Source of the DNA: Salinicola socius
Lineage (GTDB): Bacteria; Pseudomonadota; Gammaproteobacteria; Pseudomonadales; Halomonadaceae
Reading direction: 5' to 3'
Length of the DNA stretch: 64,000 nt
Assembly: GCF_001937195.1 (NCBI RefSeq)
Contig: NZ_MSDO01000025.1
Location: 1 to 64,000, forward strand
Made by a program: the position numbers and the translations under genes. Of the stretch, positions 37,087 through 46,647 are shown in pieces; the first letter of the stretch is position 1; each line of letters opens with the position of its first letter. The notes beneath the pieces were generated by a model. It was not told where the DNA came from, searched no databases, and worked only from the letters and a program-made list of their open reading frames with translations.

Positions 37087-37974
37087 CTATTTAGCGATGT
37101 CGCCGAGGCCGACCTTGAAAACCCGCATGATGACGGTGACGAAGACGATACACAGCACCAGCAGCAGAAAGGCGTAGGCGGCCCCCTGATTCCAGTCACC
37201 GCCCTCGAAGAACCAGTTGTAGATGATCTGCGTGAACCAGCGACTGCCCGGCGATCCCAGCAGCGCCGGTACCGCGTAACTGCCTGCCGCCAGCATGAAC
37301 GTCATGATGCAGCCGGTGGCGATACCGGGCTTGGCGTGGGGAATCACGATACGCCGATGGGTTCGACCCCACCCTGCCCCCAGATCCCTCGCCGCCCGAA
37401 TCTGATTGGCGTCGAGGCTTTCGATGGCGTTGTAGAGCGGAAAGACCATGAACAGAATGTAGGCATAGACCATGCCCACCAGCACGCCTAAATCTCCACT
37501 GAGAAAGCGGATCGGACGATCGATCAAGCCCAGTGCGAACAGCAGCTCGTTGAGCGGGCCGCGAAACGCGAAGATGATGTACCAGGCAAAGGTACGCAGA
37601 ATTTCGTTGATCCAGAACGGGATGATCAACAACAGCAGACACAGCGCCGCCTGGCCAGGCGTCGCGACCTTGGCCAGATAGTAGGCCAGCGGATAGCTGA
37701 CGATGAGCGTCAGCCCGGTGACGAGAACGCTCGACCAGATCGTCTTGAAGAAGATCGCCAGATGAATGTCGTTATTGAAAAAGGTCGCGTAGTTGGTCAA
37801 CGACCAGACATCCTTCACGCCCCCACGCTCGGCCGGCAGCAGCGACGGGTGAAACGAGTAGTCGACCATCTGCCATTGCGGCAGCAACACCATCGCGATC
37901 AGCCAGATTCCCAGCAGCGAGACGATGGCCATGGTCAGCGGGAGTCCGAAGCGATTACGCAGTTGCTGCCACAT
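37087..37974 (-). CDS. polyamine-type ABC transporter permease (PotB/PotH-like)
   Basis: A 295-residue permease. Family features are the N-terminal hydrophobic segment, the YPLAYYLAK and PFWINEILRTFAWYIIF regions and the EAA-like loop ARDLGAGWGRTHRRIVIP. GAGGAGG, within the last codons of the ATPase gene, precedes the ATG at 37974; the two genes overlap by 20 bp. The longer open frame is inside the ATPase gene and is discarded. It pairs with the downstream permease. Confidence 0.9.
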   Translation of the reverse strand: MWQQLRNRFGLPLTMAIVSLLGIWLIAMVLLPQWQMVDYSFHPSLLPAERGGVKDVWSLTNYATFFNNDIHLAIFFKTIWSSVLVTGLTLIVSYPLAYYLAKVATPGQAALCLLLLIIPFWINEILRTFAWYIIFAFRGPLNELLFALGLIDRPIRFLSGDLGVLVGMVYAYILFMVFPLYNAIESLDANQIRAARDLGAGWGRTHRRIVIPHAKPGIATGCIMTFMLAAGSYAVPALLGSPGSRWFTQIIYNWFFEGGDWNQGAAYAFLLLVLCIVFVTVIMRVFKVGLGDIAK

Positions 37975-39091
37975 CGACGGCCTCCTCGCGCGATGCTTCC
38001 ACCTTGGCACCCGGCAGCACGATGGCCTGATGAGGCGAATGGTCCAGCCGGCAAACGTCCCCCACGGCCAGTTGATCGTCGAGGCCAACGCCTGCCCCGG
38101 CATGTGGCACGTGCGCGCGAACCGTCGGCCCCTGATCCAGAGCGATTTCCAGCGTCAGCCACGCGCCTTCGAAGTGCTCGCTCCGGACAACCCCGAGGAG
38201 CGGCAGATGCGTCTCGTTGATACCCCCGACTTGCCACTGCTCGGGCCGCACATAGAGTGTCGCCTCATCGCCGGGTTTGAGCGGGCTGCTGGAACGTCCG
38301 ATCAACGGTAGCGCCAACCCGGCCTCCAGCGTCACCATCTCGCCCGCTACCACCGTGACGCACCCCGGAAAGCAGTTGGTTTCACCCACGAAATTGGCGA
38401 CGAAATCCGTTGCCGGCTGCCGGTATAGCGTCATCGGATCGGCGACCTGCTGGATTCGACCCTCGGACATCACGGCAACCCGGTCGGACATGGTCAGCGC
38501 TTCGCCCTGATCGTGGGTAATATAGATGAAGGTAATACCGGTCTTGCGTTGAATCGCCTTGAGTTCGGTCCGCATATGCTGGCGCAGCTTGAGATCCAGC
38601 GCCGATAGCGGCTCGTCCAGCAACAGGACGCGCGGCTCGACCGCCAGCGCACGCGCGATCGCAATCCGCTGCTTCTGACCACCGGAGAGCTCGACAACCG
38701 GCTTGTCACCACTACCGACCAGGGCTACCAGCTCGAGCAATTCGTCCGCTCTACGACGGCGCTCGCGACGATCGATACCGCGAACTTCCAGCCCGAACTC
38801 GATATTCTGATAGACGCTCATCAGCGGAAAAAGCGCCAGATTCTGGAAAATCATTGCGGTAGGTCGCCGGTTGACCGGCACGCGGGTCATATCGGTGCCG
38901 CCGATGGCAACGCTGCCTTCGCTGGGAGTCAGAAACCCGCTGATCAGGTTCAACAGCGTGGTCTTGCCGCAGCCGGAGGGGCCAAGAAAGCTGAAGAACT
39001 CGCCTGACTCGATCTCCAGAGAAGTCGGCTGAATCGCCGTGAAATCACCAAACCGCATCGCGACTTGGTTCAAGGATACGCGACCGTCCAT
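37955..39091 (-). CDS. polyamine-type ABC transporter ATPase (PotA/PotG-like)
   Basis: A 378-residue ABC ATPase with Walker [10 protein letters not shown] near residue 39, signature LSGGQKQRIAIARAL, Walker B VLLLDEPLSALD and H-loop ITHDQGEAL, then a C-terminal TOBE domain including LYVRPEQWQVG. The NRRPTAMIFQNLALFP segment is typical of PotA-type proteins. It energises the adjacent permeases. The end overlaps the next gene by 20 bp. Confidence 0.92.
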   Translation of the reverse strand: MDGRVSLNQVAMRFGDFTAIQPTSLEIESGEFFSFLGPSGCGKTTLLNLISGFLTPSEGSVAIGGTDMTRVPVNRRPTAMIFQNLALFPLMSVYQNIEFGLEVRGIDRRERRRRADELLELVALVGSGDKPVVELSGGQKQRIAIARALAVEPRVLLLDEPLSALDLKLRQHMRTELKAIQRKTGITFIYITHDQGEALTMSDRVAVMSEGRIQQVADPMTLYRQPATDFVANFVGETNCFPGCVTVVAGEMVTLEAGLALPLIGRSSSPLKPGDEATLYVRPEQWQVGGINETHLPLLGVVRSEHFEGAWLTLEIALDQGPTVRAHVPHAGAGVGLDDQLAVGDVCRLDHSPHQAIVLPGAKVEASREEAVDVAATA

Positions 39092-39243
39092 GACGCCCTC
39101 TTCGAGTAATTCGGCTGCCTATCCGCCATTGAACGTTCGCTGGCGGTCAGCGTCTCAAGTCCGAATATCGTGCGACATTCCCCTCGAGACCGGCTGACAA
39201 TGAGCATGGGTGGCGCTCGTCGTTCGAAAACGTGAATCGCGTT

Positions 39244-39262
39244 CGTCATTAGCAAAATGACG
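39244..39262. promoter_or_regulatory. stem-loop between binding-protein and ATPase genes
   Basis: CGTCATT (39244-39250) and AATGACG (39256-39262) form a 7-bp stem with a 5-base loop, 16 bp past the stop of the binding-protein gene and within a 187-bp gap. Such loops often stabilise the binding-protein part of ABC operon mRNA or attenuate readthrough. Confidence 0.45.
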
Positions 39263-39278
39263 CTCGACAGCCGTGCAA

Positions 39279-40391
39279 TCAAGCCGACAGATAACGGTCC
39301 TGATATTCGTTGCGCAACGCCACGTACCAGGGATCCTGGACCGGCCACCACCACAGATTGTCCAGATCCTGCTGAGTGTAGGAGTTCTGGAAGAACTGAC
39401 GCGTCGCTTCTGGCAACAGATCCTCGGCACCCACCGCCGTCGAGTTATAACCGGTGGACTTGACGAACATCGCTCCCGCTTCCGGGGTGTAGTACCAGTT
39501 GATCAGCTCGTAAACCGCATCGACATTGCGCGCATTTTGGGGAATCACGAACCCCTCCATCCACGCCAGCGCCCCTTCCTTGGGTGCGCCGTAGGCGATC
39601 GGCTCGCCTTCGGTCTGTAGCCGGAAGGCGGTGCTGTCCCATGTCTGGCCGATCATGGCGCCGTTGGTACGGAAAGCACCCTGCGCTTCGTTCTCGGTCG
39701 ACCAGAACTGGATCACCATGTCCTTGTGCTTGACGGCCTCGGCCAGAATGACATCGAAGTTGGCACGCATCGCTTCTTCGGTCTTGAACGACTCGAGCAA
39801 TGGCCTGGGAAGCTTGCCCTGCGCTTCCAGCCACAGGCCGATGCCCACCAGGGCGGAATGCGCGCGTACCGTCACCCCAGGGCCGATTTCCGGGTTCCAG
39901 AGATCACCGTAACTCAGCTGGGCGCGGTCGATATCCGTGTACCGTGTGTTGTAGGCGATGGCCTCGGTGCCCCAGTCCGACGGCGCGAAATAGCGCTTGC
40001 CGTCGACCATTCCACCGACTTCCGATCCCTTCAACGCGGTATCCAGGCAGCCATCCCAGTGAATGCGTGACGTATCCAGCGGCTGAATCAGCTGGTAATC
40101 CAGATAACCCGGGACGCGGTCCACGGTCGGCATGATCACGTCGAATCCGGAGCCATCGGTGGCCCGCAACGAATTCATCAGTTCGTCATTGGTGCCGTAA
40201 GGGGTAAACGTCGCCTTGATGCCCGTCTTGGCCGTGAAATCCGACAGCATTTCATCGGTGAAATAGCCCGCCCAGGCATAAATGCGCAGCACCTGATCCT
40301 GGGCGAAGGCGCGATTGATATAGAACGGTACCGAAGCGGCGGCACTGGCAGCCGCAGCGCCCTGCAAGAAGCGACGACGGGAAAGGGTCAT
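39279..40391 (-). CDS. polyamine-type ABC substrate-binding protein (PotD/PotF-like), Tat signal
   Basis: A 370-residue periplasmic binding protein. It begins with a Tat-type leader (SRRRFLQGAAAASAA, cleavage near AFA at residue 30), so it is probably exported folded. The YAWAGYFTDEMLSDF opening, DVIMPT block and PSDWGTEAIAYN resemble PotD/PotF proteins that bind putrescine or spermidine, but opine or other cationic substrates are possible. It is first in the operon. A 187-bp gap with a stem-loop separates it from the ATPase gene. Confidence 0.88.
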   Translation of the reverse strand: MTLSRRRFLQGAAAASAAASVPFYINRAFAQDQVLRIYAWAGYFTDEMLSDFTAKTGIKATFTPYGTNDELMNSLRATDGSGFDVIMPTVDRVPGYLDYQLIQPLDTSRIHWDGCLDTALKGSEVGGMVDGKRYFAPSDWGTEAIAYNTRYTDIDRAQLSYGDLWNPEIGPGVTVRAHSALVGIGLWLEAQGKLPRPLLESFKTEEAMRANFDVILAEAVKHKDMVIQFWSTENEAQGAFRTNGAMIGQTWDSTAFRLQTEGEPIAYGAPKEGALAWMEGFVIPQNARNVDAVYELINWYYTPEAGAMFVKSTGYNSTAVGAEDLLPEATRQFFQNSYTQQDLDNLWWWPVQDPWYVALRNEYQDRYLSA

Positions 40392-40770
40392 CGAAGGTCT
40401 CCTGTTGTTTGTCGATCCACCACCCGGTTAGCAAAATACCGGCCGGCGGAAAACGTTGTTATACGACAGACCTGTTACTGGCGCGTGACGCTCCATCATT
40501 ATCGAACGTCCGCTCAACGAGAGATTACCAGCCCGTCACGGAAATGACATCTGAACAAAGGTCAGGGTGGGAAGTGCCAGGCAGGACAAAGGAATGAAAC
40601 GCAGAGTGAAGGGCGAAGCCGGGCGGTTGCACAGCGATGGGAATATTCAAGGGCTGAAAATGGTTGTCGACGCGCCATCGCCTAATATCTTTCACCCACG
40701 AAAAAGCCGGCCCTGAGGCCGGCTTCGTTCGATAGAGTGGCTCAAAGCGGCCACTCGCATCGGGATCAGC
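40392..40770. other. intergenic region between porin and polyamine operon
   Basis: A 379-bp gap. It holds the porin terminator (40701-40723) and, toward 40391, the promoter region of the polyamine-type operon with an AGGAGAC ribosome site. No gene is visible. Confidence 0.6.
40701..40723 (-). terminator. rho-independent terminator after porin
   Basis: GCCGGCC-ctga-GGCCGGC (40706-40723 including the loop) is a GC-rich 7-bp stem; on the minus strand it is followed by TTTTT (40705-40701). It ends the porin message. Confidence 0.9.
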
Positions 40771-41823
40771 TTAGAAGCTGTAGACGGCACCGACAGCAAC
40801 GCCGTCGCCTTCGTCTTCGTTACGGTCACGCAGCGCGCCTTCGATGAAGGTGTACATCGCCGGAGAGATGTTGTACGTCACACCGCCGACGATTTCGTTG
40901 GCCGTGTCATCACCGTTGAGGTAAGTGGAGCCATCATCAGCCTTGATGTACTGATAGGCACCGTAGACATCACCGAAGCCGTAGCCGTAGCGAGCGCCCA
41001 GCGCGTAGAAGTCAGCGTCGGCATCGCCCTGCTCGCTGTCGAAACGCTCGGCCTTGGCAGCCAGACGCAGCGCATCGATGGTGTACTGAGCGGTGATACC
41101 GTACTGGTCGCCAGACTCGTAGGTCGCGCCGTTGCTGGTATACGTTCCATCGTAGTTGTCCAGATCGTCATAGACACCCGCGATGGAGAATGCGCCAACA
41201 GCGTACTTCAGACCGGTATAGAAAGAAGCGTTGCTGTCATTGCGAATGTTTTCTTCTTCGGCGTCGCCCTTGTACTGGCTACCGACGGCGAACTGCAGGC
41301 CAGCCCAGACCGGGGACATGTACTGGAACTTGTCGCCTTCACGGTCGTTGGTGCCCAGATTCACATCATCGCTGAACGGATCCAGAGCAGCACCGCTGGA
41401 ATCGCTGACGTCGAAGTATTCGTTGTTGGAGATCGGATCCTGGACCCAGTCATCGATCAGCGCATCCCACGAACCCAGACGTGCGTCACCGAAGTTGCCC
41501 TTCAGACCCAGGTAGGCCTGGTCACCATCGTTGATGCCACCGTTGGACTTCTCTTCGTCAGCCTGGTGCTCGAACTCGGCCTTGAAGTAGCCGGTCAGGC
41601 CCGGGTTGATGATGTGCTGGCCGGAGAAACCGATGGTCGAACCGTTGTCGAAGATTTCGTCTTCGTAGTTACCGCGTTCGTTTTTGACATTTTTGTAGGC
41701 AATCTGGATGTTGCCGTAGATGTCGAGCTGCGTGCCGTCCTGGTTGTAGACAGTCGCTGCCTGGGCAGCGGCGGAGGCGCCCAGGGCACCAGCAATAGCA
41801 GTCGCTAAGAGCGTCTTTTTCAT
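40771..41823 (-). CDS. Gram-negative general porin
   Basis: A 350-residue outer-membrane porin. A Sec signal peptide ends about AQA (residue 23); the mature chain begins ATVYNQDGTQLDIYGNIQIA, as in OmpC/OmpF-like trimeric porins, and ends in AVGAVYSF with the terminal Phe required for barrel assembly. Alternating strands such as YFKAEFEH and AYLGLKGNFG fit a 16-strand barrel. The protein is highly acidic (many Asp/Glu in loops), as expected for surface proteins of halophiles. AAGGAAC precedes the ATG. Confidence 0.93.
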   Translation of the reverse strand: MKKTLLATAIAGALGASAAAQAATVYNQDGTQLDIYGNIQIAYKNVKNERGNYEDEIFDNGSTIGFSGQHIINPGLTGYFKAEFEHQADEEKSNGGINDGDQAYLGLKGNFGDARLGSWDALIDDWVQDPISNNEYFDVSDSSGAALDPFSDDVNLGTNDREGDKFQYMSPVWAGLQFAVGSQYKGDAEEENIRNDSNASFYTGLKYAVGAFSIAGVYDDLDNYDGTYTSNGATYESGDQYGITAQYTIDALRLAAKAERFDSEQGDADADFYALGARYGYGFGDVYGAYQYIKADDGSTYLNGDDTANEIVGGVTYNISPAMYTFIEGALRDRNEDEGDGVAVGAVYSF

Positions 41824-42278
41824 CGCGATAGGTTCCTTAACTAGCTTACTGTTCGATCGTGTCTGCAGATGCAGTCGGCTTCGGCACCTTCAACCAGCAT
41901 CGTCACGCGAACGAATGACGGCTGTGGAACTTAGAAGCCTTGTTATTGTCCAATGCTCGCCCAGAAACCTTATACTGGACGTTGGAGGAACGCAACAAGA
42001 AAAAAACACTGTTTTCGTTCCCGTCGCGGCGTCTTCTCGCCTCCGTCGCTCTCACCTATGCTGGTGATAACTACGAAGTTGTCGGGCGCTCGCAGCCTAG
42101 CCTCGGGCGGTGACAATCCCATGACACCCCACCGCTCGGCAAGGAAAAGCGGTAGAACATTTGACAGCCTGGCGCCAGAACGAGACTAAAGTTTACCGCC
42201 AAATGCTCTGGTCTAACGCCAACGGCTGCTGTCGACCTGTCTTCTCCAGCGCGACGTGATGCTCATCCGACCACGTCG
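41824..42278. other. intergenic region upstream of porin
   Basis: A 455-bp gap between the ProQ-domain gene stop and the porin start, both minus. It should contain the porin promoter and 5' leader, which could be a small-RNA target. I see no coding frame, palindrome or terminator I can defend. Confidence 0.5.
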
Positions 42279-43199
42279 CTACTCCTGAGGCTGCTGGCCG
42301 TGCTTGGCCAGCAACGCGCTAATCTTGCGATCCAGCTTTTCGGATCGCTGCTGCGTTTCACGCGTTTTCTGTTTTTTCTGCAAGGCCTCCAACTGCCGCT
42401 TGGCGTGCTTGGCTTCCTCTGCGGTGACGGCCTCACAATCTTCACCGTCCATGCCGACACGCCGCGCATCCTCCCGGACCGATTTCAGATAGCGTGGCAG
42501 ATGCACGTAACAGGCCAGCGCGCGGCGAACCAGCTTCTCGGGCCAGGGCTCCACTTCACACAATTCGAGATGAATGCCGGTCTTCAACGGCCGCGTGTGG
42601 CCCTTGAAGAACGTTTTCGGGTAACGCTTGTACCACTGGGCGAGCAGCGAGTGCGGCGAAGGCGCCTCGTGTTCTGCACCAAACGCCAGCGAGTTCTGTG
42701 GCTGCCCGGCATCCGGCATCGACGACGCAAAGTCCCCCGGCTCCTCGGGTGGGCGCGATTCGAAAGCTAACGCCCCTTCCCCAATCGTCGGGTGCGCGTC
42801 GCCTTCGATCTCAGCCCTCTCGGTCGACCGGGTCTCTGGGTGATGCGCAGCCGGCGGTTCGCCTGGCGTCCCGTTGGACGACGATGTCAGCCGCTGCAGT
42901 GGCGAAATCGTCTGGCTGGAGCGGCCAGCGGGTGTCTCGTCCAGTTTCGGCCGGGGCCGTCGGAACGCCAGATTACCCAGCCCACGGGCGCGAGTTCCGC
43001 CGTCCGGATCTTCGTTATGATCGTGCCCCTTGACCATCAAGGGGTCCAGCTCCGCCAGCGCAAGCAGCCGCTCCTTCAGCGCCCGGTTTTCCGCCTCCAG
43101 CGCCTTGTAGCGCTCTTTCTCGGCTTCCAAAGCAGCTTGACCCGCTTCGACCTGGTGCTCGATGGCAGCCAGGAGCGCCTGTGTTCGATCCGTCAACAC
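42279..43199 (-). CDS. ProQ/FinO-domain protein with N-terminal coiled coil
   Basis: A 306-residue protein. A ProQ/FinO RNA-binding domain occupies about residues 183-285: LLAQWYKRYPKTFF, RPLKTGIHLEL, ALACYVHLPRYLKSV and the closing AKHAKRQLEAL match E. coli ProQ order. Unlike ProQ, the domain is C-terminal. It is preceded by a coiled coil (about 5-52, heptads in ALEAEKERYKALEAENRALKE) and a ~125-residue disordered, Pro/Ser/Glu-rich linker in which an LAF triplet recurs three times (NLAFRR, ALAFES, SLAFGA). GAGAGGAG eight bases upstream points to the GTG at 43199 as start. It should bind structured RNAs, perhaps as an oligomer; targets are unknown. Confidence 0.85.
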   Translation of the reverse strand: MLTDRTQALLAAIEHQVEAGQAALEAEKERYKALEAENRALKERLLALAELDPLMVKGHDHNEDPDGGTRARGLGNLAFRRPRPKLDETPAGRSSQTISPLQRLTSSSNGTPGEPPAAHHPETRSTERAEIEGDAHPTIGEGALAFESRPPEEPGDFASSMPDAGQPQNSLAFGAEHEAPSPHSLLAQWYKRYPKTFFKGHTRPLKTGIHLELCEVEPWPEKLVRRALACYVHLPRYLKSVREDARRVGMDGEDCEAVTAEEAKHAKRQLEALQKKQKTRETQQRSEKLDRKISALLAKHGQQPQE

Positions 43200-43303
43200 G
43201 GCACAACTCCTCTCAAGTCCTCTCAATCGACATCGGGACACGCCGCCGGTCATCCTGACGACAGGCGCTCGATCCCTCTCGGACGCACGCTTCCAGCAGA
43301 GAC

Positions 43304-43837
43304 TCAGCCAGAACCGAGCCTACGACGATACTGGACGAAAGCATAATCCGGTGATCCCGTCCTGACGGTGCGTTCAGCCTCCTCCCACTCTTCTCGCGTG
43401 AAGGCCGGAAAAAAGGCATCACCCTCGAGCTCGACGTCCACCTCCGTGAGATGGAGTCTCGTGGCCACCGGCAGTGCCTGCGCGTAGATCTCTCCTCCGC
43501 CCATTACCATGATCTCATCGGCGCCATCGATCAACGCCTGATGATCGGCAAGTCGCAACGCCTCGTCCAGCGAATGGCAGATCCGGATGCCCTCGCGCTG
43601 GTAGTGCGGGTCCCGCGTGATCACGATGTTGAGCCGACCCGGCAGTGCCCGGCCAATCGACTCGAACGTCTTGCGCCCCATCACCAGCGGCTTGCCTAGC
43701 GTGAGAGATTTGAAGCGCTTCAGATCCTCCGGCAGATACCAGGGCAGGCGATTATCGACGCCAATGACCCGGTTGGACGACATCGCGGCGATCATCGCGA
43801 TCGGCGTTTCTCGCGTCGAAGGTTTCACGTCGCTCAT
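43304..43837 (-). CDS. folA: dihydrofolate reductase
   Basis: A 177-residue DHFR making tetrahydrofolate with NADPH. Family landmarks are [25 protein letters not shown] split over the Met20 loop region, the [14 protein letters not shown] cofactor block and [12 protein letters not shown]. The start overlaps the thyA stop by four bases (ATGA), coupling it to the enzyme that oxidises the folate. Confidence 0.96.
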   Translation of the reverse strand: MSDVKPSTRETPIAMIAAMSSNRVIGVDNRLPWYLPEDLKRFKSLTLGKPLVMGRKTFESIGRALPGRLNIVITRDPHYQREGIRICHSLDEALRLADHQALIDGADEIMVMGGGEIYAQALPVATRLHLTEVDVELEGDAFFPAFTREEWEEAERTVRTGSPDYAFVQYRRRLGSG

Positions 43838-44628
43838 ACGGCAATCGGTGCCTTGATGGATGGGTGGGATTCATACCCCTCGATCGCGATATCGTCGAAC
43901 CGGAAGTCGAACAGATCATCGATCGCGGGATTGAGCTTCAGTCTCGGCAACGCCAACGGTTCGCGCGACAGCTGCAACCGGGCCTGATCGAGGTGATTGA
44001 GATAGAGATGTGCATCGCCCAGCGTGTGCACGAAGTCGCCGGGCTTCAGCCCGCAGACCTGCGCCACCATGTGGGTCAGCAGCGCATAGCTTGCGATGTT
44101 GAACGGCACGCCCAGAAAGATATCGGCGCTGCGCTGGTAGAGCTGGCAGGACAGCTCACCGTTGGCGACGTAGAACTGGAACAGGGCATGGCAAGGCGGC
44201 AGCGCCATCTCATCGACCAGGGCCGGATTCCAGGCCGAGACGATGTGCCGGCGGGAGTCGGGATTACGCCGAATCTGATCGACCACCTTGGCGATCTGAT
44301 CGATATGTTCACCATCGGGCGACGGCCAGCTGCGCCACTGATAACCGTAGACCGGACCCAGATCGCCGCTGGCATCTGCCCACTCGTCCCAGATCGTGAC
44401 GTTGTGCTCATGCAGATAGGCGATATTGGTCTCGCCCCGCAGAAACCAGAGCAGCTCGTGAATGATCGAGCGCAGATGAAGCTTCTTGGTGGTCACCAGC
44501 GGAAACCCCTCGCGCAGATCGAAGCGCATCTGATGCCCGAACACGCTCAGCGTACCGACCCCGGTGCGATCGGCTTTTTCAACGCCGCTGTCGAGCACGC
44601 GTTGCATCAAGTCGAGATAAGGCCGCAT
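43834..44628 (-). CDS. thyA: thymidylate synthase
   Basis: A 264-residue enzyme, exactly the E. coli length from the chosen ATG (the frame is open 17 codons further). It methylates dUMP with methylene-tetrahydrofolate. The active-site cysteine is in [13 protein letters not shown], and the [10 protein letters not shown] and [17 protein letters not shown] blocks bind phosphate and substrate. It is translationally coupled to folA and follows lgt as in E. coli and Pseudomonas. Confidence 0.97.
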   Translation of the reverse strand: MRPYLDLMQRVLDSGVEKADRTGVGTLSVFGHQMRFDLREGFPLVTTKKLHLRSIIHELLWFLRGETNIAYLHEHNVTIWDEWADASGDLGPVYGYQWRSWPSPDGEHIDQIAKVVDQIRRNPDSRRHIVSAWNPALVDEMALPPCHALFQFYVANGELSCQLYQRSADIFLGVPFNIASYALLTHMVAQVCGLKPGDFVHTLGDAHLYLNHLDQARLQLSREPLALPRLKLNPAIDDLFDFRFDDIAIEGYESHPSIKAPIAV

Positions 44629-44734
44629 GGGCACGCTCCTTTCCGGTGACGGGCTCGCCACATACGGCAAGCCCGTCAAGACACTTGTTCAAAATTGAGA
44701 CCGCCAGGAATCAGGCGGCCGAGCACTCGATGAG

Positions 44735-45547
44735 TCACGCTTGAGCTGCCGGCTGCCCCACGCGAGCGTCGTCGACGCCATTGTGCCGCGACCAGGCGAT
44801 CAGCGCGATACCGGCAACAATCATCGGCAGTGACAACAGCTGCCCCATGGTCAGCCAGTCGAAGGCGATAAAGCCGAGCTGCGGGTCCGGGCGCCGGAAG
44901 AATTCGGACAGGAATCGAAACGCGCCATAGCAGATCAGGAAGAGGCCCGAGATGAAGCCGCGTCGACGAGGCGACAAGGACGCCATCCACAGCACCCCGA
45001 ACAGCACGACGCCTTCCAGAAAGAACTGATACAGCGAAGAGGGATGGCGCCCCTGCCCGCCCATCCCCGGAAACACGAGCGCCCAGGGGACGTCCGTCAC
45101 GCGGCCCGGCAATTCATGGTTGATGAAGTTGCCGATACGCCCTGCGCCGAGCCCGATCGGTACCAGCGGCGCGATGAAATCCGTGAGCTGGAAGAACGCC
45201 AGACCATGCTTGCGCGCGAACAACAGCGCCGCCAGCAGCACCCCCAGCAGGCCACCGTGAAAACTCATGCCGCCGTCCCAGACCTGAAAGATCCACAGCG
45301 GGTTGTCCAGAAACCGATCGAAACCGTAGAACAGCGCATAGCCGATACGACCGCCGAGTACGACCCCCAGCGCGCCATAGAACAGCATGTCGCCGATGTC
45401 ATCGGGCTTCAGTCCCAGGCGGTCGGCACGTCGACGTCCCAACCACCAGGCTCCCACGAAGCCGATGACGTACATCAGCCCGTACCAGTGAATCTTGAGC
45501 GGGCCCAACGAAACGGCCACCGGATCGATCTCGGGGTAAGCCAGCAT
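44735..45547 (-). CDS. lgt: prolipoprotein diacylglyceryl transferase
   Basis: A 270-residue inner-membrane enzyme that adds diacylglycerol to the lipobox cysteine of prolipoproteins. The diagnostic [17 protein letters not shown] signature lies near residue 142, HGGLLG near 102 and the essential Tyr/Arg region [12 protein letters not shown] near 77. Seven hydrophobic segments are visible. The ATG at 45547 gives the family-standard N terminus. It sits between tauE-like and thyA genes. Confidence 0.96.
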   Translation of the reverse strand: MLAYPEIDPVAVSLGPLKIHWYGLMYVIGFVGAWWLGRRRADRLGLKPDDIGDMLFYGALGVVLGGRIGYALFYGFDRFLDNPLWIFQVWDGGMSFHGGLLGVLLAALLFARKHGLAFFQLTDFIAPLVPIGLGAGRIGNFINHELPGRVTDVPWALVFPGMGGQGRHPSSLYQFFLEGVVLFGVLWMASLSPRRRGFISGLFLICYGAFRFLSEFFRRPDPQLGFIAFDWLTMGQLLSLPMIVAGIALIAWSRHNGVDDARVGQPAAQA

Positions 45548-45584
45548 GCTTTCTCCTTGGCTACGGGATGGTCCAGATCGCGAG

Positions 45585-46376
45585 TCAGCCAATCATCAGC
45601 TTGACCCCTACCACGATCAGCAGGAGGGCAAAGATACGTCGCAGCGTTCTGGCAGGCAATGCATGGGCGACTTTGACGCCGACTCGAGCCATCGGCACGC
45701 TGGTCGCCATCAGGCCGAGAAAGGCTGGCCACATCACATAGCCGGTCGCGCCGGCCGGCAGCGTCATCTCGCTCCAACCCACGGCGATATTGGTGACGGT
45801 GCCGATCAGCGCGATCGGCAAACCGATCGCCGAGGACGTTCCCACCGCTTCCGTCATCCGGCTGGTGAAACGTGACAGCCAGGGCACCGACATCACCCCA
45901 CCGCCGACACCGAACAGGGTCGAGACGCCGCCGATCACGGCGCCGGCTGCCGTCATTGGCCAGCGTCGCGGCACTTGCCCCTGAGTCGCGGGCGGTCGCG
46001 TCAACAGCATCTTCAGCGCCATCACCACCGCAAAGACACCAAACAGCCGAGTCAGCGCATGACCGGGTAGCGCCGACGCCAGCAGCACACCGAGAACGCC
46101 GCCTGCGAGCAGACCCGGGATCATCAGCCGCAGCCAGTCTCGACGCACGCTGCCGCGACGCCAATGCCCCCAGGCCGACGAGGCGCCGGTGACCACGATC
46201 GTCGCCAGCGACGTACCCACCGCCAGATGCGCGACGACAGAAGGATCGAAGCCTTGCGCCAGAAAGGTAAAGACCAGCGCGGGAACGATGACGATGCCAC
46301 CACCGATACCGAAAACGCCCGCCATCAGGCCAGCGGCGGCACCGACCACGAGATAGATCAGGATCGCGGTCAGCAT
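45585..46376 (-). CDS. TauE/SafE-family sulfite/organosulfonate exporter-like permease
   Basis: A 263-residue membrane protein with about eight hydrophobic segments. The duplicated family motif appears as [15 protein letters not shown] near residue 23 and [16 protein letters not shown] near 163. TauE/SafE proteins are proposed to export sulfite, sulfoacetate or similar anions; substrate here is unknown. The ATG at 46376 gives the expected N terminus. It precedes lgt by 37 bp, the same order as in Pseudomonas. Confidence 0.9.
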   Translation of the reverse strand: MLTAILIYLVVGAAAGLMAGVFGIGGGIVIVPALVFTFLAQGFDPSVVAHLAVGTSLATIVVTGASSAWGHWRRGSVRRDWLRLMIPGLLAGGVLGVLLASALPGHALTRLFGVFAVVMALKMLLTRPPATQGQVPRRWPMTAAGAVIGGVSTLFGVGGGVMSVPWLSRFTSRMTEAVGTSSAIGLPIALIGTVTNIAVGWSEMTLPAGATGYVMWPAFLGLMATSVPMARVGVKVAHALPARTLRRIFALLLIVVGVKLMIG

Positions 46377-46647
46377 GGAATGCTCCTGGCCTGCTCGATA
46401 TCGCTGGAGGGGAGCGTGGCACCCATGCGGGTTGGCGCAGCGGCCGGAATGGTGAAGGCTGGCATGAAGCGATCCTGTAGGCGCAAGGTATCGGTTGATG
46501 TTGAGAGCGAGAGCCAAAGATCGAACGCCGAAACCGGGCAGAGATTTCGACCGCGGATCGCTAGCATGCTCATGTTACGCTGCCGCCAGGATGGTGTCAT
46601 GGCACCGTCTCTCGACCGGATCGCTTTGCCAATCAGGAATCCATGCC

